Positions 17,217-27,689 of a DNA stretch of 64,000 bases are shown one piece after another (positions within the stretch are counted from its first letter, which is position 1; every line of letters begins with the position of its first letter). The position numbers and the translations under genes are program-made. This DNA comes from Halomonas shengliensis (GTDB lineage Bacteria; Pseudomonadota; Gammaproteobacteria; Pseudomonadales; Halomonadaceae), in the NCBI RefSeq assembly GCF_900104135.1, contig NZ_FNIV01000002.1, positions 248,001 to 312,000 on the forward strand. The letters are read 5' to 3'. The notes under the pieces were generated by a model, which saw nothing but the letters and a program-made list of their open reading frames with translations, did no database searches and had not been told where the DNA came from.

Positions 17217-19184
17217 ATGTCAAAGCTGTTGAATCGAATCCCAATGGGCTGGAAGTTCGTCCTCGCCCTGGCCCTACCCCTGCTGGCGATGATCTGGTTC
17301 GCCGCCAATGGCATCCTCGAGCGTCAGCGTATCGCGACCGATATGGCTGAGCTGGAGCAGCTCACCCGTCTCTCCCAGAGTGCCGGCAACCTGGTCCACC
17401 AACTGCAGCGAGAGCGTGGCATGTCGGCGGGCTACATCGGCAGCAACGGCGAGACGTTTGGTAACCGCTTGAGCAGCCAACGACCGGCCACCGACCAAGC
17501 CCTCTCTGCGTATCAGGCTACCCTGTCCCAGCTCGATCTCGCCGCGCTTGGCCCCGAGCTGGCAGCCATGGTCGAAAATGTCGAAGTGCGCCTGTCAGAG
17601 ACCCGCACACTACGTCGTCGCATTGATGCACTTGAGGTCGAGGCCCAGGAAGCGGTGACCCACTTCACCGGTCTCAACGACACATTGATCGGCATGGTCG
17701 GAAAGACAGCCCACTTCACCGATGACGCCGATATCTCACGTCGACTGGGAGCCTATTTCATGCTTTTGAAGGCCAAGGACCTGGCAGGCATTGAACGTGC
17801 CTTGCTCGCCAACGCTTTCAGCACCAACCTCATGCGCACCGCTACCCACCAGCAACTGCTGTCGATGCAAGCCAAGGAAGCGGCTCACCTAGACTCCTTT
17901 GAAGCGCTGGCCAATACCGAGATGGCCAAGAGTCTCACCACCATTCTGGAAAGCGAGGTCGTCCAGAGGGTCGCGCCACTGCGTGAAAAGGCCATTACCC
18001 TGGGCGTCGCAGGTGGCTACAACATCGACCCACAGCAGTGGTTCGATTGGCAAACAGCCAAGATCGACGCCCTCAAGGGGCTCGAGGACAACGTCTCGGC
18101 CGGGATCCTCGCCTCGGCCAGCGAGCTTCGCCGCTCCGCTAACCAGGCCCTGACCGCCTATCTGATCGTCGCCGGCCTGACCGCTGTGCTCGGCATCGCG
18201 CTGGCGCTGCTCACCGTGCGCAGCCTGCTGGGGCCGCTCTACCGCAACCTCAAGGATATCCAGACGCGTGGCGGCGACCTGACCCGGCGCCTCGAGGTCC
18301 CCGGCAGCGACGAGCTCTCACGCCTCTACGCCGCCTTCAACGATGCCTCCGAGGAAACCGAGTCGCTGGTCGGCAACATCCAGCGCAACGCCCTCTCCGT
18401 GGAGGTCGCCAGCGGCGAGATCGCCCAGGGCAACCAGGACCTGGCCCAGCGCACCGAGGAGCAGTCTGCCTCGCTGGTGGAAACCGCCTCCAGCATGGAG
18501 CAGATCACCGCCACCGTGCGCAACACCGCCGACAACGCCCGCCAGGCCGAGACGATGACCGCGGAGATGAGCGGCCAGGCCAGCGAGGCCAGCCAGGTCG
18601 CCGGCCGCGCCAGCGAGGCGATGCAGCAGATCCACGCCGCCAACCAGGAGGTGACTTCCATCGTCGAGGCGATCGACAACATCGCCTTCCAGACCAACCT
18701 GCTGGCACTGAACGCCTCGGTGGAGGCCGCCCGCGCCGGTGAGCATGGCCGCGGCTTCGCGGTCGTGGCTCAGGAGGTACGCAAGCTGGCAAGCCGTAGT
18801 GCCGAGGAGGCCGAGCAGATTCGCCGCCTGATCGACAACAACGTGGCGCGCATCAACGAGGGCGAGGCCCTGGTCCAGGGCACCAGCACTACCCTCGAGG
18901 CGATCACCCGCAAGGTGGAACAAGTCGCCGACCTGGTGCGCGACATGTCCGCGGCTACCGGCGAGCAGTCCGCCGGCATCGAACAGATCAACCAGGCGGT
19001 GGCACAGCTGGAGGAGGTCACCCAGCAGAACGCCGCCCTCGTCGAGCAGGTGGCGTCGGCAAGCCGCTCTCTGGACGACCAGGCCGGCGACATGGCCAAA
19101 CTGGTCGGCCGCTTCACGGTCTCGGGTGGCGGCGAGATGGTCTGGCAGGCGCCGAGTCAACAGCGCCAGCACGAGCCTGCCTGA
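17217..19184 (+). CDS. NIT-domain methyl-accepting chemotaxis protein (nitrate/nitrite type)
   Basis: 655 aa. The ATG at 17217 follows AGGAG at 8-nt spacing and opens just before TM1, so the longer frame to 17085 is rejected. TM1 (about 12-31), periplasmic NIT domain (about 45-300) with its hallmark [18 protein letters not shown]2 (about 318-340), HAMP, signalling hairpin with tip [18 protein letters not shown] domains sense nitrate and nitrite, as in Pseudomonas McpN and NasR, so a nitrate taxis receptor is likely. No xWxxF tail. It has its own sigma-28 promoter and an FNR-like box upstream. Confidence 0.92.
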   Translation: MSKLLNRIPMGWKFVLALALPLLAMIWFAANGILERQRIATDMAELEQLTRLSQSAGNLVHQLQRERGMSAGYIGSNGETFGNRLSSQRPATDQALSAYQATLSQLDLAALGPELAAMVENVEVRLSETRTLRRRIDALEVEAQEAVTHFTGLNDTLIGMVGKTAHFTDDADISRRLGAYFMLLKAKDLAGIERALLANAFSTNLMRTATHQQLLSMQAKEAAHLDSFEALANTEMAKSLTTILESEVVQRVAPLREKAITLGVAGGYNIDPQQWFDWQTAKIDALKGLEDNVSAGILASASELRRSANQALTAYLIVAGLTAVLGIALALLTVRSLLGPLYRNLKDIQTRGGDLTRRLEVPGSDELSRLYAAFNDASEETESLVGNIQRNALSVEVASGEIAQGNQDLAQRTEEQSASLVETASSMEQITATVRNTADNARQAETMTAEMSGQASEASQVAGRASEAMQQIHAANQEVTSIVEAIDNIAFQTNLLALNASVEAARAGEHGRGFAVVAQEVRKLASRSAEEAEQIRRLIDNNVARINEGEALVQGTSTTLEAITRKVEQVADLVRDMSAATGEQSAGIEQINQAVAQLEEVTQQNAALVEQVASASRSLDDQAGDMAKLVGRFTVSGGGEMVWQAPSQQRQHEPA

Positions 19185-19201
19185 TACCCGGAAGCATGGA
19201 A

Positions 19202-19235
19202 ATGCCCTGCCCCAGGCACACCAGGGGCAGGGCAT
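19202..19235. terminator. Bidirectional stem-loop between convergent chemoreceptors
   Basis: A perfect 12-bp stem (ATGCCCTGCCCC / GGGGCAGGGCAT) with a 10-nt loop, lying between the stops at 19184 and 19252. It has no long T-run on either strand, but its place and strength fit a shared terminator. Confidence 0.65.
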
Positions 19236-19251
19236 CGGCGTCAGCGACGGG

Positions 19252-20955
19252 TCAGAAGCTGGCCCACTCCAGTTCCTCGCGCTCACCGCCGGCAAGCGCC
19301 GGGCGAGATGGCCGGTGCGCCTGAGCGGCCGCGGGTTCCCGGGCATGGAGGGCACGGTTCAACATCTGCCCGCTATCCGATAGCTGGAAGGCCGCCATGG
19401 CGCTCATCAGCTGCTGGGCATGCTGGCGAAGATTCCCCGCGGAGATGGCACTCTCCTTGACTAGCCCTGCGTTCTGCTGGGTCACCTGATCCATCTCGGC
19501 CACCGCGCTTCCCGCCTCCTGGACGCCGGCGCGCTGCTCGGCGCTGGCGTTGCTGATCTCCTGCATGATCTGGCTGACGCGCCCGATCGCCGCCACGATC
19601 TCCTCGGTGGCCTGGCTGGCCTCGGCGGCGCGCTGGCTGCCCTGCTGGACCCGCTCGCCATTGCGTTGGATCAGCTCGCTTATCTCGCGGGCGGCGTCGG
19701 CGCTGCTCTGGGCCAGCTTGCGCACCTCGGAGGCCACCACCGCGAAGCCGCGGCCATGCTCACCGGCGCGGGCGGCCTCCACCGAGGCGTTCAGCGCCAG
19801 GATATTGGTCTGGAAGGCGATGCTGTCGATGGTGGAGATGATGCTGGCGATCTCGGTGGAGCCCTCGTCCAGCTCCCGCATGGTGCGGGTCATATCGTGC
19901 ACCGCCTCGCCCCCCTGCCTGGCGGTGCCGCTGGCGCTGGCCGCCTCGCGGCTCGCCTGCTCGGCGTTGTCGGAGTTCTGATTGACGGTGCCGTTGAGCT
20001 CCTCCATCGCCGCGGCCGTCTGGGTCAGGGCGCTGGCCTGCTGCTCGGTGCGTGAGGCCAGGTCATTGTTGCCCGCGGCGATCTGTTCGCTGTTGCTGGC
20101 CACCGACTCCGCGGCGGCGCGAACCTGGGCCACGATGCCCTGCAGCTGGCGCGCCATGCCCACCTGGGCCGCCATGATGCTGCGGGTATCGCCCTTGCGC
20201 AGATGCCCCTCGGTGGCGAGCTCGCCACGGCCGATGGCCTCGGCGAAGGCCTTGACCTCATGGGGCTCGGCGCCCAGCTCGCGAAGCAACTGCCGGGACA
20301 GCAGATAGGCGATGAGCCCGCCGATCACCAGGGCGGCGAAACACAGGCCCAACATCAGCATCTGGAAGCCGGAGGCGGTATCCCGAGCGCTCGCGGTATC
20401 GCTGGCGGTCGCCGACTCCTGGTAATCGATGAAGGCATTGATGTCATCCAGCCACTGGAAGAAGGCCGGACCGGCGGCACTCAGCAGCACCTCTCGCGCC
20501 CCTGACACATCCCCCCGATCACGGGCGGCGATGATCTCGCCGGCCAGGGCATTGGTGCGCCCGGCCTGCGCATCGATGGTATCCAGCAGGCGTCGCTCGT
20601 CCTGGCTGGCGGCGTTTGCGGCCAGGGAATCGGCCATGCCCTGGCTGGCCGCGCGATAGTTGTCGGCAAGCGCTCGGTAGTCCGCCTGCAGCCGATCCAG
20701 CTCGGCTGCCTGGGTGACCAGCGTCATGTCACGCAGCAGGATGGCGCGATCGTGGACACTCCCCCGCCAGTCGATGGCATGGCGCAGCTTGACGCCGTTG
20801 ACGTCATTGATGGTGGTGAGATTGCGGTCGATCCGGTTGACCTGATCGATGCCGACCACGGTCAGCAGCACCATCAGGGCGAGCACGGCGGAGAAGCCGG
20901 AGAGGAGTCGGGCGCGGATGCCCAGGCGAGCCAGGGAGGCGAAAAGCGTGCGCAT
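19252..20955 (-). CDS. Methyl-accepting chemotaxis protein, 4HB sensor, xWxxF tail
   Basis: 567 aa from the ATG encoding [12 protein letters not shown]; the frame extends to 21222 but upstream codons cross the AT-rich promoter region. AAGGA precedes the ATG by 10 nt. TM1 (about 12-33), four-helix-bundle MCP sensor (about 35-190, motif RDMTLVT), TM2 (about 195-217), HAMP, hairpin tip [15 protein letters not shown]. It ends in EWASF, an xWxxF pentapeptide like NWETF of Tar and Tsr, which recruits CheR and CheB. That suggests a high-abundance-type receptor. Ligand unknown. Confidence 0.92.
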   Translation of the reverse strand: MRTLFASLARLGIRARLLSGFSAVLALMVLLTVVGIDQVNRIDRNLTTINDVNGVKLRHAIDWRGSVHDRAILLRDMTLVTQAAELDRLQADYRALADNYRAASQGMADSLAANAASQDERRLLDTIDAQAGRTNALAGEIIAARDRGDVSGAREVLLSAAGPAFFQWLDDINAFIDYQESATASDTASARDTASGFQMLMLGLCFAALVIGGLIAYLLSRQLLRELGAEPHEVKAFAEAIGRGELATEGHLRKGDTRSIMAAQVGMARQLQGIVAQVRAAAESVASNSEQIAAGNNDLASRTEQQASALTQTAAAMEELNGTVNQNSDNAEQASREAASASGTARQGGEAVHDMTRTMRELDEGSTEIASIISTIDSIAFQTNILALNASVEAARAGEHGRGFAVVASEVRKLAQSSADAAREISELIQRNGERVQQGSQRAAEASQATEEIVAAIGRVSQIMQEISNASAEQRAGVQEAGSAVAEMDQVTQQNAGLVKESAISAGNLRQHAQQLMSAMAAFQLSDSGQMLNRALHAREPAAAQAHRPSRPALAGGEREELEWASF

Positions 20956-21033
20956 GGTGGAATTGTCCTTGTTCGGTACGTCGGTGAGGGCTACCCGGGT
21001 GGCGGCACCTCCGCTGTCGAGGACAGCGTATGA

Positions 21034-21071
21034 CTTATATAATAATTGTACAATAAATAAATTCTTGTACA
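21034..21071 (-). promoter_or_regulatory. Promoter with TTGTACAA operators for chemoreceptor
   Basis: On the minus strand TATAAG (21039-21034) forms a -10-like element. Upstream lie the palindrome ATTGTACAAT (21045-21054) and TGTACAAGAATT (21071-21060). The latter is identical over 12 bp, in inverse orientation, to 834-845 before the BdlA-like gene. Confidence 0.45.
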
Positions 21072-21255
21072 GGTGTGCTCGATACCACACGGTCCCCCTT
21101 CGCTCGGCCCACACTCCTGGGGCAACACAAGCCCAGGATGGAGAACAAGGACGGAGAACGAGGGCAGGCACCACGCGACATCCCGCTACCACCATCTGGC
21201 AGCGGGACTGTAGGGGGAGCAAAGGGGAGGGAAAAAGGAGAGTCAGAGCGCCGGC

Positions 21256-21282
21256 TCAAGTTACGGCGGCAGCGGCCGATAC
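21256..21282 (+). promoter_or_regulatory. Sigma-28 promoter for flaG
   Basis: TCAAGTTA, 11-nt spacer, GCCGATAC; 70 bp before the flaG start. Confidence 0.8.
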
Positions 21283-21352
21283 AATAGACGCAATCCTTGT
21301 GCGACACCGCGCCGATCAGGCGTGAACAAGAGAAGAACAAGGGAGTACCACG

Positions 21353-21721
21353 ATGACGTCACCGCTTGCCGATGCCACCGCCGCTGCGCCCTTCGGGGGC
21401 GTCCACGAATTGCCACCCCACCAGCGCCTCGACAGCGTGCTGGCGCAGCTACCCAACCCGGGCGGCGCCATCGCCCAGGGCAGTGCCGGCGGAGACGCCA
21501 TCAGCCAGGAGGCACTGGTCGCCCCGATCGCACGCATCAACGAAGTCATGCGCGCCTTCGGGCTGGAGTTCGAGCTGTCGGAGGCCGCCAACCGGCCGAT
21601 CACCCGAATCGTGGACCGCGACAGCGGCGAGGTGATCCGACAGATTCCCGCCGAGGAAGTGCTGCGGGTGGCGGAACGGCTGGAGGAGCTGACCGGGCGG
21701 TTGATCCACCAGCAGGCGTGA
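21353..21721 (+). CDS. flaG: FlaG family flagellar protein
   Basis: 122 aa. The C-terminal half carries the FlaG signature (VDRDSGEVIRQIPAEEVL, about 86-103) after a variable N-terminal half. FlaG proteins affect filament length or assembly in several bacteria; the mechanism is unclear. It usually sits between fliC and fliD, but neither is near here; it is alone under a sigma-28 promoter and converges with fliE, the two stops being adjacent (21721/21722). Confidence 0.88.
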   Translation: MTSPLADATAAAPFGGVHELPPHQRLDSVLAQLPNPGGAIAQGSAGGDAISQEALVAPIARINEVMRAFGLEFELSEAANRPITRIVDRDSGEVIRQIPAEEVLRVAERLEELTGRLIHQQA

Positions 21722-22051
21722 TCACACCTGCATGTTCATGATGTCCTTGTAGGCGGTTACCAGGCGGTTGCGTACCTGGGTGCCCATCTCGCTGGCGATG
21801 CTCGACTTCTGCATATCGAGCATCACGTCGTTGAGCTCGACCCCGGGGGCACCGGCCTGGAAGGCCCGGGCGGTGTCATCCGCCTTGAGCTTGAGGTCGT
21901 TGATACGGTGGATGGCATCCTGAAGCTCGCCAGCGAAGCCACCGGCACCGACGCGGGTGTCCACCTGCTGGCCAGCGCCGGCCTGGCCCGAGGCCTGGAC
22001 GGCCAGGGACTGCATCTGGGAAAGGGCCGATTCGATTGCGGGCGCGCTCAT
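21722..22051 (-). CDS. fliE: Flagellar hook-basal body protein FliE
   Basis: 109 aa, usual length. FliE joins the MS ring to the proximal rod and is an early export substrate. The conserved C-terminal half is clear (GVELNDVMLDMQKSSIASE, then VRNRLVTAYKDIMNMQV). A strong GGAGGTG lies 7 nt before the ATG. It is divergent from fliF, the same arrangement as in Escherichia coli. Confidence 0.96.
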   Translation of the reverse strand: MSAPAIESALSQMQSLAVQASGQAGAGQQVDTRVGAGGFAGELQDAIHRINDLKLKADDTARAFQAGAPGVELNDVMLDMQKSSIASEMGTQVRNRLVTAYKDIMNMQV

Positions 22052-22315
22052 GGCAACACCTCCAAGCGGGATTCATGAAGTCGAGCGCCAGGCTACCAGC
22101 CCACTCCATTCGACCAAGCGGGCAAATGCCCGACAAAAGCGGGGCTTTTCTCCCCTTTGGGCTTGCCCGCCGCCCGGATAATGGCGTCCATCCACAGTAC
22201 CGCCCGCAGCCCCGGGTGGTCCCATGCGATGAATGGACGCAGCAGATGCCCTCTCTTCCCATTTCATGGGTCGTGATGCGCACCACTTCTGGTGCCACCC
22301 CGACCGGAGGCGTGC
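22052..22315. promoter_or_regulatory. Divergent fliE/fliF control region
   Basis: 264 bp with no gene. It should hold the FlhDC-dependent early promoters for both directions, but I cannot place an FlhDC box with confidence. A short palindrome CGGGCA-AA-TGCCCG lies at 22119-22132. No sigma-28 or sigma-54 element is evident. Confidence 0.5.
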
Positions 22316-24046
22316 ATGAGTAACGGCGCCTCGGCCACAGACAGCCAGCCCCGCCAGGGCGCGGGAGGCGTCTCGCGCGCGCTGGAGCGGCTGCGCGGCA
22401 ACCCCATGGTGGCCCTGCTGATCGCCGGGGCGGCCACGGTGGCCATCGTCGTGGCCCTGCTGATGTGGGCAAGCAGCCCCGACTACCGCGTGCTCTACAG
22501 CAACCTCAGCGAGGCCGACGGCGGCCGCATCATCAGCGAGCTCGACAGCCGCGGCGTGCCCTACCGTTTCAGCCAGGGTGGCCAGGCGCTACTGGTGCCC
22601 GGCCAGCAGGTGCACACCCTGCGCCTGCAGCTCGCCGAGCAGGGGCTGCCCCAGGGCGGCAACGTAGGGCTGGAACTTATGCAGGACCAGGCCTTCGGCA
22701 TCAGCCAGTTCGCCGAGCAGATCAACTACCAGCGCGGCCTCGAGGGCGAGCTGGCGCGCTCCATGGAGTCGCTGGGCCCGGTGGAACGGGCCCGCGTGCA
22801 CCTGGCACTGGCCAAGGACTCAGTGTTCGTGCGCGACCGCGAGCCGGCCAAGGCCTCGGTGGTGCTGACCCTGCAGCCCGGGCGCACCATCGGAGAAGGA
22901 CAGGTCAGCTCCATCGTCCATATGGTATCGAGCAGCGTGCCGGACCTGGCCGCCGATGCCGTGACGGTGGTGGACCAGAACGGCAAGCTGCTGACCCGCA
23001 GCGAGGGCAACGGCCTGGGCCTCGACGGCACCCAGCTCGAGTACATCGCCGAGGTGGAGCGCTCCTACCAGCGGCGCATCGAGTCGATCCTGGCACCGAT
23101 CCTGGGCATGCGTAACGTCAAGGCCCAGGTGACCGCCGACATCGACTTCGCCCAGCGCGAGGAGACCGCCGAGCGCTATGGCCCGAACCAGGCCCCCAAC
23201 GAGGCGGCGGTGCGCAGCCACCAGTCACGCCTCACCTGGCGGGGCGATGAGGAGCTGGCGGGCGGCATTCCCGGCGCCCTCTCCAATACCCCGCCCGGTA
23301 TCGCCGCCTCCCCGGTGGAGGCGCCCGCCGATGCCGAGGGCGAGGCGGCTGCCGACGCCGATGATGAGGCGAACGACAATGCCGGCACCGACGCAAGCCT
23401 CGACCGCGACCATGTGGTCAACTATGAGGTGGATCGCACCGTCTCCCATGTACAGTACCGCCGCGGTGAGGTGGAGCGCCTCTCGGCGGCCGTGGTGATC
23501 AACTACCGCGAGACCACCGACGAGAACGGTGAGTCCCAGGCGGTGCCGCTCAGCGACGAGGAGCTCTCCCAGCTCGAGCGCCTGGTGCGCCAGGCCATGG
23601 GCTTCTCCGAGGCACGCGGCGACGAGATCGCCCTGGTCAACAGTCCCTTCGCGGTTGACGAACGCGAGGCGGAGCCGCTGGAGTGGTGGCAGCGCCCCGA
23701 GATTCAGCAGCTGGCCTTGAGCGCCGGCCGCTACCTGCTGATCGGCCTGGCGATCCTGCTGCTCTACCTGCTGATCCTGCGGCCCTTCATCAAGCGGGCG
23801 ACGGCGACGCCGGCCCCCGCGCCGCAGCAGCCGGCGCCCACGGTCAGCGCCCGCGTGGGAGACGACGAGGAACGCGAGGACGAGCGCGAGGAGGAGGACG
23901 ATGCTGACTCCACCTACGCCAAGCCGCGCCGGCGCCGCAAGGCCACGGCGTATGAACAGAACCTCCACGAACTGCGTGAGATGGCCCAGGAGGACCCCCG
24001 CATGGTGGCCATGATCGTACGCGGCTGGATGAACAAGAATGAGTAG
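22316..24046 (+). CDS. fliF: Flagellar MS-ring protein FliF
   Basis: 576 aa. FliF builds the MS ring in the inner membrane, the base on which the switch and export gate assemble. TM1 (about 35-57), ring-building motif domain with YRVLYSNLSE (about 62-71), an acidic Ala/Asp/Glu-rich loop (about 330-365), TM2 (about 470-492) and a C-terminal FliG-binding tail (last 35 residues). The ATG at 22316 follows GGAGG. First gene of the fliFGHIJK run; the end overlaps fliG by 8 nt. Confidence 0.97.
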   Translation: MSNGASATDSQPRQGAGGVSRALERLRGNPMVALLIAGAATVAIVVALLMWASSPDYRVLYSNLSEADGGRIISELDSRGVPYRFSQGGQALLVPGQQVHTLRLQLAEQGLPQGGNVGLELMQDQAFGISQFAEQINYQRGLEGELARSMESLGPVERARVHLALAKDSVFVRDREPAKASVVLTLQPGRTIGEGQVSSIVHMVSSSVPDLAADAVTVVDQNGKLLTRSEGNGLGLDGTQLEYIAEVERSYQRRIESILAPILGMRNVKAQVTADIDFAQREETAERYGPNQAPNEAAVRSHQSRLTWRGDEELAGGIPGALSNTPPGIAASPVEAPADAEGEAAADADDEANDNAGTDASLDRDHVVNYEVDRTVSHVQYRRGEVERLSAAVVINYRETTDENGESQAVPLSDEELSQLERLVRQAMGFSEARGDEIALVNSPFAVDEREAEPLEWWQRPEIQQLALSAGRYLLIGLAILLLYLLILRPFIKRATATPAPAPQQPAPTVSARVGDDEEREDEREEEDDADSTYAKPRRRRKATAYEQNLHELREMAQEDPRMVAMIVRGWMNKNE

Positions 24047-25043
24047 GCTCCAGGAAATGGGCGGCGTGCGCCGCAGTGCCATCCTGCTGCTGGCCCTGGA
24101 CGAGGACAGCGCGGCGGAGGTGTTCAAGTTCCTATCGCCCCAGGAGATCCAGCAGATCAGCATGGAGATGGCCAACCTCGACCAGGTCTCCCATGACGAG
24201 ATGCGCAAGGTGCTACAGGCCTTCAGCGACGAGACCGAGGAGTTCATCGCCCTGAACCTGAACTCCAGCGACCATATTCGCTCGGTGCTGACCAAGGCGC
24301 TGGGCAGCGATCGCGCTAGCAGCCTGATCGAGGACGTGCTGGAGACGCGTGGCAGCGGGTCGGGCATCGACGCCCTCAACCTGATGGAGCCGTCGATGGT
24401 CGCCGAGCTGATCCGCGACGAGCACCCCCAGATCATCGCCACGGTGCTGATCCACCTGGAGCGCCACCAGGCCGCCGACGTCATGGCGCTGCTGGACGAG
24501 AAGCTGCGCAACGACGTGGTGCTGCGCATCGCCACCTTCAGCGGCGTGCAGCCCGCCGCCCTGCAGGAGCTGACCGAGGTGCTGACCAACATGCTCGACG
24601 GCCAGAACCTCAAGCGCAGCAAGATGGGCGGCGCGCGCACCGCCGCCGAGATCCTCAACCTGATGAATACCAATCAGGAAGAGGCGGCCATCGAGACGGT
24701 GCGCTCCCACAGCGAGGACCTGGCCCAGAAGATCATCGACGAGATGTTCCTGTTCGAGAACCTCATCGACCTCGACGACCGCAGCATCCAGATCATCCTC
24801 AAGGAGATCGATACCAACTCTCTGGTGGTGGCGCTCAAGGGTGCCCCCGAGGCGCTCATGGACAAGTTCATGCGCAACATGTCCCAGCGCGCGGCGGACC
24901 TCATGCGCGAGGATATGGAGGCGCGCGGACCGATCCGCGTCTCCCAGGTGGAGGCCGAGCAGAAGACCATCCTGCAGGTGGTGCGACGCCTGGCCGACGC
25001 CGGCGAGATCGTGCTGAGCGGCGGAGACGAGACCTATGTCTGA
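24039..25043 (+). CDS. fliG: Flagellar motor switch protein FliG
   Basis: 334 aa, normal length. FliG is the rotor protein that touches MotA and generates torque. The middle domain has EHPQIIATVLIHLE (about 128-141, EHPQ motif), and the C-terminal charged torque helix region includes LVVALKGA and FMRNMSQRAADLMREDME with the conserved arginines and acids. It overlaps fliF and fliH by 8 nt each. Confidence 0.98.
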   Translation: MSRLQEMGGVRRSAILLLALDEDSAAEVFKFLSPQEIQQISMEMANLDQVSHDEMRKVLQAFSDETEEFIALNLNSSDHIRSVLTKALGSDRASSLIEDVLETRGSGSGIDALNLMEPSMVAELIRDEHPQIIATVLIHLERHQAADVMALLDEKLRNDVVLRIATFSGVQPAALQELTEVLTNMLDGQNLKRSKMGGARTAAEILNLMNTNQEEAAIETVRSHSEDLAQKIIDEMFLFENLIDLDDRSIQIILKEIDTNSLVVALKGAPEALMDKFMRNMSQRAADLMREDMEARGPIRVSQVEAEQKTILQVVRRLADAGEIVLSGGDETYV

Positions 25044-25827
25044 CGCCTCCCGTTTCGACCCGGGCGGCCAGCAGGGCCCCTGGCAGCGTTGGGAGATGGG
25101 CGAGCTGCGCAGCCCGCGCGCCGCCGCGCGCCATGCCGAGGCGGCAAGCGTCGACCCCGCTGCGGAGGCACAGCGCCGCGAGCAGTCGCGGCGTCAGGCG
25201 GAACTCAGGGCGCTGCGCGAGCGCGCCATGGAGGAGGGGCGCCAGGCTGGCTACCGGGAAGGGCTGGAGCAGGGCCACACCGAAGGGCTGGAAAAGGGCC
25301 TCGAGGAGGGCCGCCGCCAGGCCCAGGAGGAGCTCGAGGCACGCAAGCGCGAGGTACTGGCCCCGCTGGGCGAGCTGGCGCGTCAGTTCGGTGAAGCGCT
25401 GGACACTCTGGATGACACTATCGCCGAGGATCTCGTCGACCTGGCCCTCGAGACCGGCCGTCAGCTCGCGGGGGACGCCCTGAAAAGCCGTCCGCGCCAG
25501 GTGCTGGAGCTGGTGCGCACCCTGCTGCACACCGAGCCGCCCTTGTTGGGCCAGCAGCGCCTATGGTTGCACCCCCTCGACCACAAGCTGGTCGACAAGC
25601 ACCTCGGCGAGGAGCTCGCCGCCGCCGGCTGGAAGCTGCAGCCCGATGACCAGCTCAGTCGCGGCGGCTGCCGGGTCACCAGCGCCAGCGGCGAGCTGGA
25701 TGCCACCTGGGAGACACGCTGGCAGGCGGTCAAGGCCCAGGTGCGCCGTCGCCAGCCTGCCAACAGCAAGGACAAGACAGAAAGCAGCGAGAACACCGAC
25801 AAGGATCAGGAGGAGAAGCGCCCGTGA
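25036..25827 (+). CDS. fliH: Flagellar export ATPase regulator FliH
   Basis: 263 aa. FliH binds FliI as a dimer and links the ATPase to the C-ring. The hallmark glycine repeat ([21 protein letters not shown], GxxxG series, about 72-93) and long charged helix are visible, followed by the FliI-binding C-terminal domain. The last 25 residues are Lys/Glu/Asp-rich and poorly conserved. Overlaps fliG by 8 nt and fliI by 4 nt (GTGA). Confidence 0.95.
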   Translation: MSDASRFDPGGQQGPWQRWEMGELRSPRAAARHAEAASVDPAAEAQRREQSRRQAELRALRERAMEEGRQAGYREGLEQGHTEGLEKGLEEGRRQAQEELEARKREVLAPLGELARQFGEALDTLDDTIAEDLVDLALETGRQLAGDALKSRPRQVLELVRTLLHTEPPLLGQQRLWLHPLDHKLVDKHLGEELAAAGWKLQPDDQLSRGGCRVTSASGELDATWETRWQAVKAQVRRRQPANSKDKTESSENTDKDQEEKRP

Positions 25828-27215
25828 GCGACGCCCTCGCCACCAACCCCCACCAGGCGCACTGGCAGCAGGCGCTGCGCGGCGTGCGCAAGCGTGTCGC
25901 CCCGCTGCCGCCCTGCCGCCCCAGCGGGCGGGTGGTACGGGCGACCGGCCTGGTGATCGAGGTGGTGGGGCTGCAGGTGGCGCTGGGCAACGCCTGTCGC
26001 ATCGAGCTCCCCTCACTGCCCGGCGAGCCCGCCCGCTTCGCCGAGGCCGAGGTGGTGGGCTTCGCCGGCGATCGCCTCTACCTGATGCCGCTGGCGGAGA
26101 TCAGCGGCCTCTCCCCCGGGGCCCGGGTGTTGCCGCTGGTCGAGGGCAGCCAGAACGCGGCGCGCCGCTTCCCCATCGGCGAGAGCCTGCTGGGCCGCGT
26201 GGTGGACGGCAATGGCAATCCGCTGGATGACCATGGACCTCTGCAGGAGGCGCGACGCGCACCACTGGCCACCCCGCCGCTGAATCCGCTCTCCCGCGCC
26301 CCCATCAGCGAGCAGATCGATGTCGGCATCCGCGCCATCAACGCCCTGCTCAGTGTCGGCCGCGGGCAGCGCATGGGCCTGTTCGCCGGCTCCGGCGTGG
26401 GCAAGTCGGTGCTGCTGGGCATGATGGCGCGCTATACCCGTGCCGACGTCATCGTGGTGGGGCTGATCGGCGAGCGGGGTCGCGAGGTGCAGGACTTCAT
26501 CGACAACATCCTCGGCGAGGAGGGCCTGGCGCGCTCGGTGGTGGTCGCCGCCCCGGCCGATACCTCACCGCTGCAGCGCCTGCAGGGGGCCGCCTATGCC
26601 ACCCGCCTGGCCGAGGGCTTCCGCGACCAGGGCAAGAACGTGCTGTTGATCATGGATTCGCTGACCCGTTTCGCCATGGCCCAGCGGGAGATCGCCCTGG
26701 CCATCGGCGAGCCCCCCGCCACCAAGGGCTACCCACCCTCGGTATTCGCCAAGCTGCCGAGCCTGGTGGAGCGCGCCGGCAACGCCGCCCCGGGCGGTGG
26801 CTCGATCACCGCCTTCTATACGGTGCTCACCGAGGGGGATGACCAGCAGGACCCCATCGCCGACTCGGCCCGGGCGATCCTCGACGGCCACATCGTGCTC
26901 TCGCGCACACTGGCGGAGGCGGGCCACTACCCGGCGATCGATATCGAGGCCTCCATCAGCCGCGCCATGACGGCGATCACCGACGGCGAGCAGCAGCGCC
27001 TGGCGCAGCGCTTCAAGGGCATGTTCTCGCGCTACCAGCGCAACCGTGACCTGATCAGCGTGGGCGCCTACCATCCCGGCAACGACCCCCAGCTCGACGA
27101 GGCCGTGCGCCGTTTTCCCCAGCTCGAGGCCTTCTTGCAGCAGCACATCGACGAGAATGCCGACATGGCGGCCTCCCGCCAGGCACTCACTAGTACGCTC
27201 GGAGGTCAGGCATGA
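25824..27215 (+). CDS. fliI: Flagellum-specific ATPase FliI
   Basis: 463 aa. Hexameric ATPase at the export gate, related to F1-beta. Walker A GSGVGKS (about 191-197), catalytic GERGREV loop, Walker [10 protein letters not shown] and the [11 protein letters not shown] segment are all intact. It starts with GTG overlapping the fliH stop and ends overlapping fliJ by 4 nt. Confidence 0.98.
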   Translation: MSDALATNPHQAHWQQALRGVRKRVAPLPPCRPSGRVVRATGLVIEVVGLQVALGNACRIELPSLPGEPARFAEAEVVGFAGDRLYLMPLAEISGLSPGARVLPLVEGSQNAARRFPIGESLLGRVVDGNGNPLDDHGPLQEARRAPLATPPLNPLSRAPISEQIDVGIRAINALLSVGRGQRMGLFAGSGVGKSVLLGMMARYTRADVIVVGLIGERGREVQDFIDNILGEEGLARSVVVAAPADTSPLQRLQGAAYATRLAEGFRDQGKNVLLIMDSLTRFAMAQREIALAIGEPPATKGYPPSVFAKLPSLVERAGNAAPGGGSITAFYTVLTEGDDQQDPIADSARAILDGHIVLSRTLAEAGHYPAIDIEASISRAMTAITDGEQQRLAQRFKGMFSRYQRNRDLISVGAYHPGNDPQLDEAVRRFPQLEAFLQQHIDENADMAASRQALTSTLGGQA

Positions 27216-27670
27216 GCCGATCCCACACGCCTCTCGACACCCTGCTCGACCTGGCGCGGGATTCCCGCGATCAGGCCGGCCAGGCGCTGGCCGGCGAGCA
27301 GCGTACCGCCCAGCAGGTCGCCGAACAGCTGACGGCGCTGAGCGGCTACCGACAGGAGTATGCCGAGAAGCTGAATGCCGCCATGCGTGACGGCATCGAC
27401 CCGGCCACCATGCGCAACTATCAACAGTTCCTGGCCTCCCTGGACGAGGCCCTGGAGCGAGCGCGCCGTGCCGTGGCCGCCCAGGAGCAGCGGGTGGACC
27501 GCACCCGCCAGCAGTGGCAACAGGAACAGCGTCGCCTGAGCTCCTACGATACCCTGGCCGAACGACGCGCCCGAGAGCAGCAGCGCAAGGAGCAGCGCCG
27601 CGAACAGAACGTCAGCGACGACCTGGTGACCAGTCGTCTGGCCCGCCGCCCCCAGCAGGGCGAGCATTGA
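27212..27670 (+). CDS. fliJ: Flagellar export chaperone-escort protein FliJ
   Basis: 152 aa, almost wholly coiled coil with many Gln, Glu and Arg, the normal FliJ build. It sits as a stalk in the FliI hexamer and contacts FlhA. Identified by composition, length and its place between fliI and fliK; sequence conservation in this family is low. Confidence 0.92.
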   Translation: MSRSHTPLDTLLDLARDSRDQAGQALAGEQRTAQQVAEQLTALSGYRQEYAEKLNAAMRDGIDPATMRNYQQFLASLDEALERARRAVAAQEQRVDRTRQQWQQEQRRLSSYDTLAERRAREQQRKEQRREQNVSDDLVTSRLARRPQQGEH

Positions 27671-27689
27671 GCCCCGAGGAGAGATTCCG

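Larger units (their letters stand above)
20956..21352. other. 397-bp intergenic region between chemoreceptor and flaG
   Basis: No convincing gene. Holds the AT-rich TTGTACAA operator region and promoter for the minus-strand chemoreceptor (21034-21071) and the sigma-28 promoter for flaG (21256-21282). Confidence 0.55.

Noticed and set aside
22119..22132. CGGGCA-AA-TGCCCG palindrome as an FlhDC box
   Set aside because: It does not resemble the known FlhDC site and a 2-nt loop is poor for a hairpin; left unassigned.
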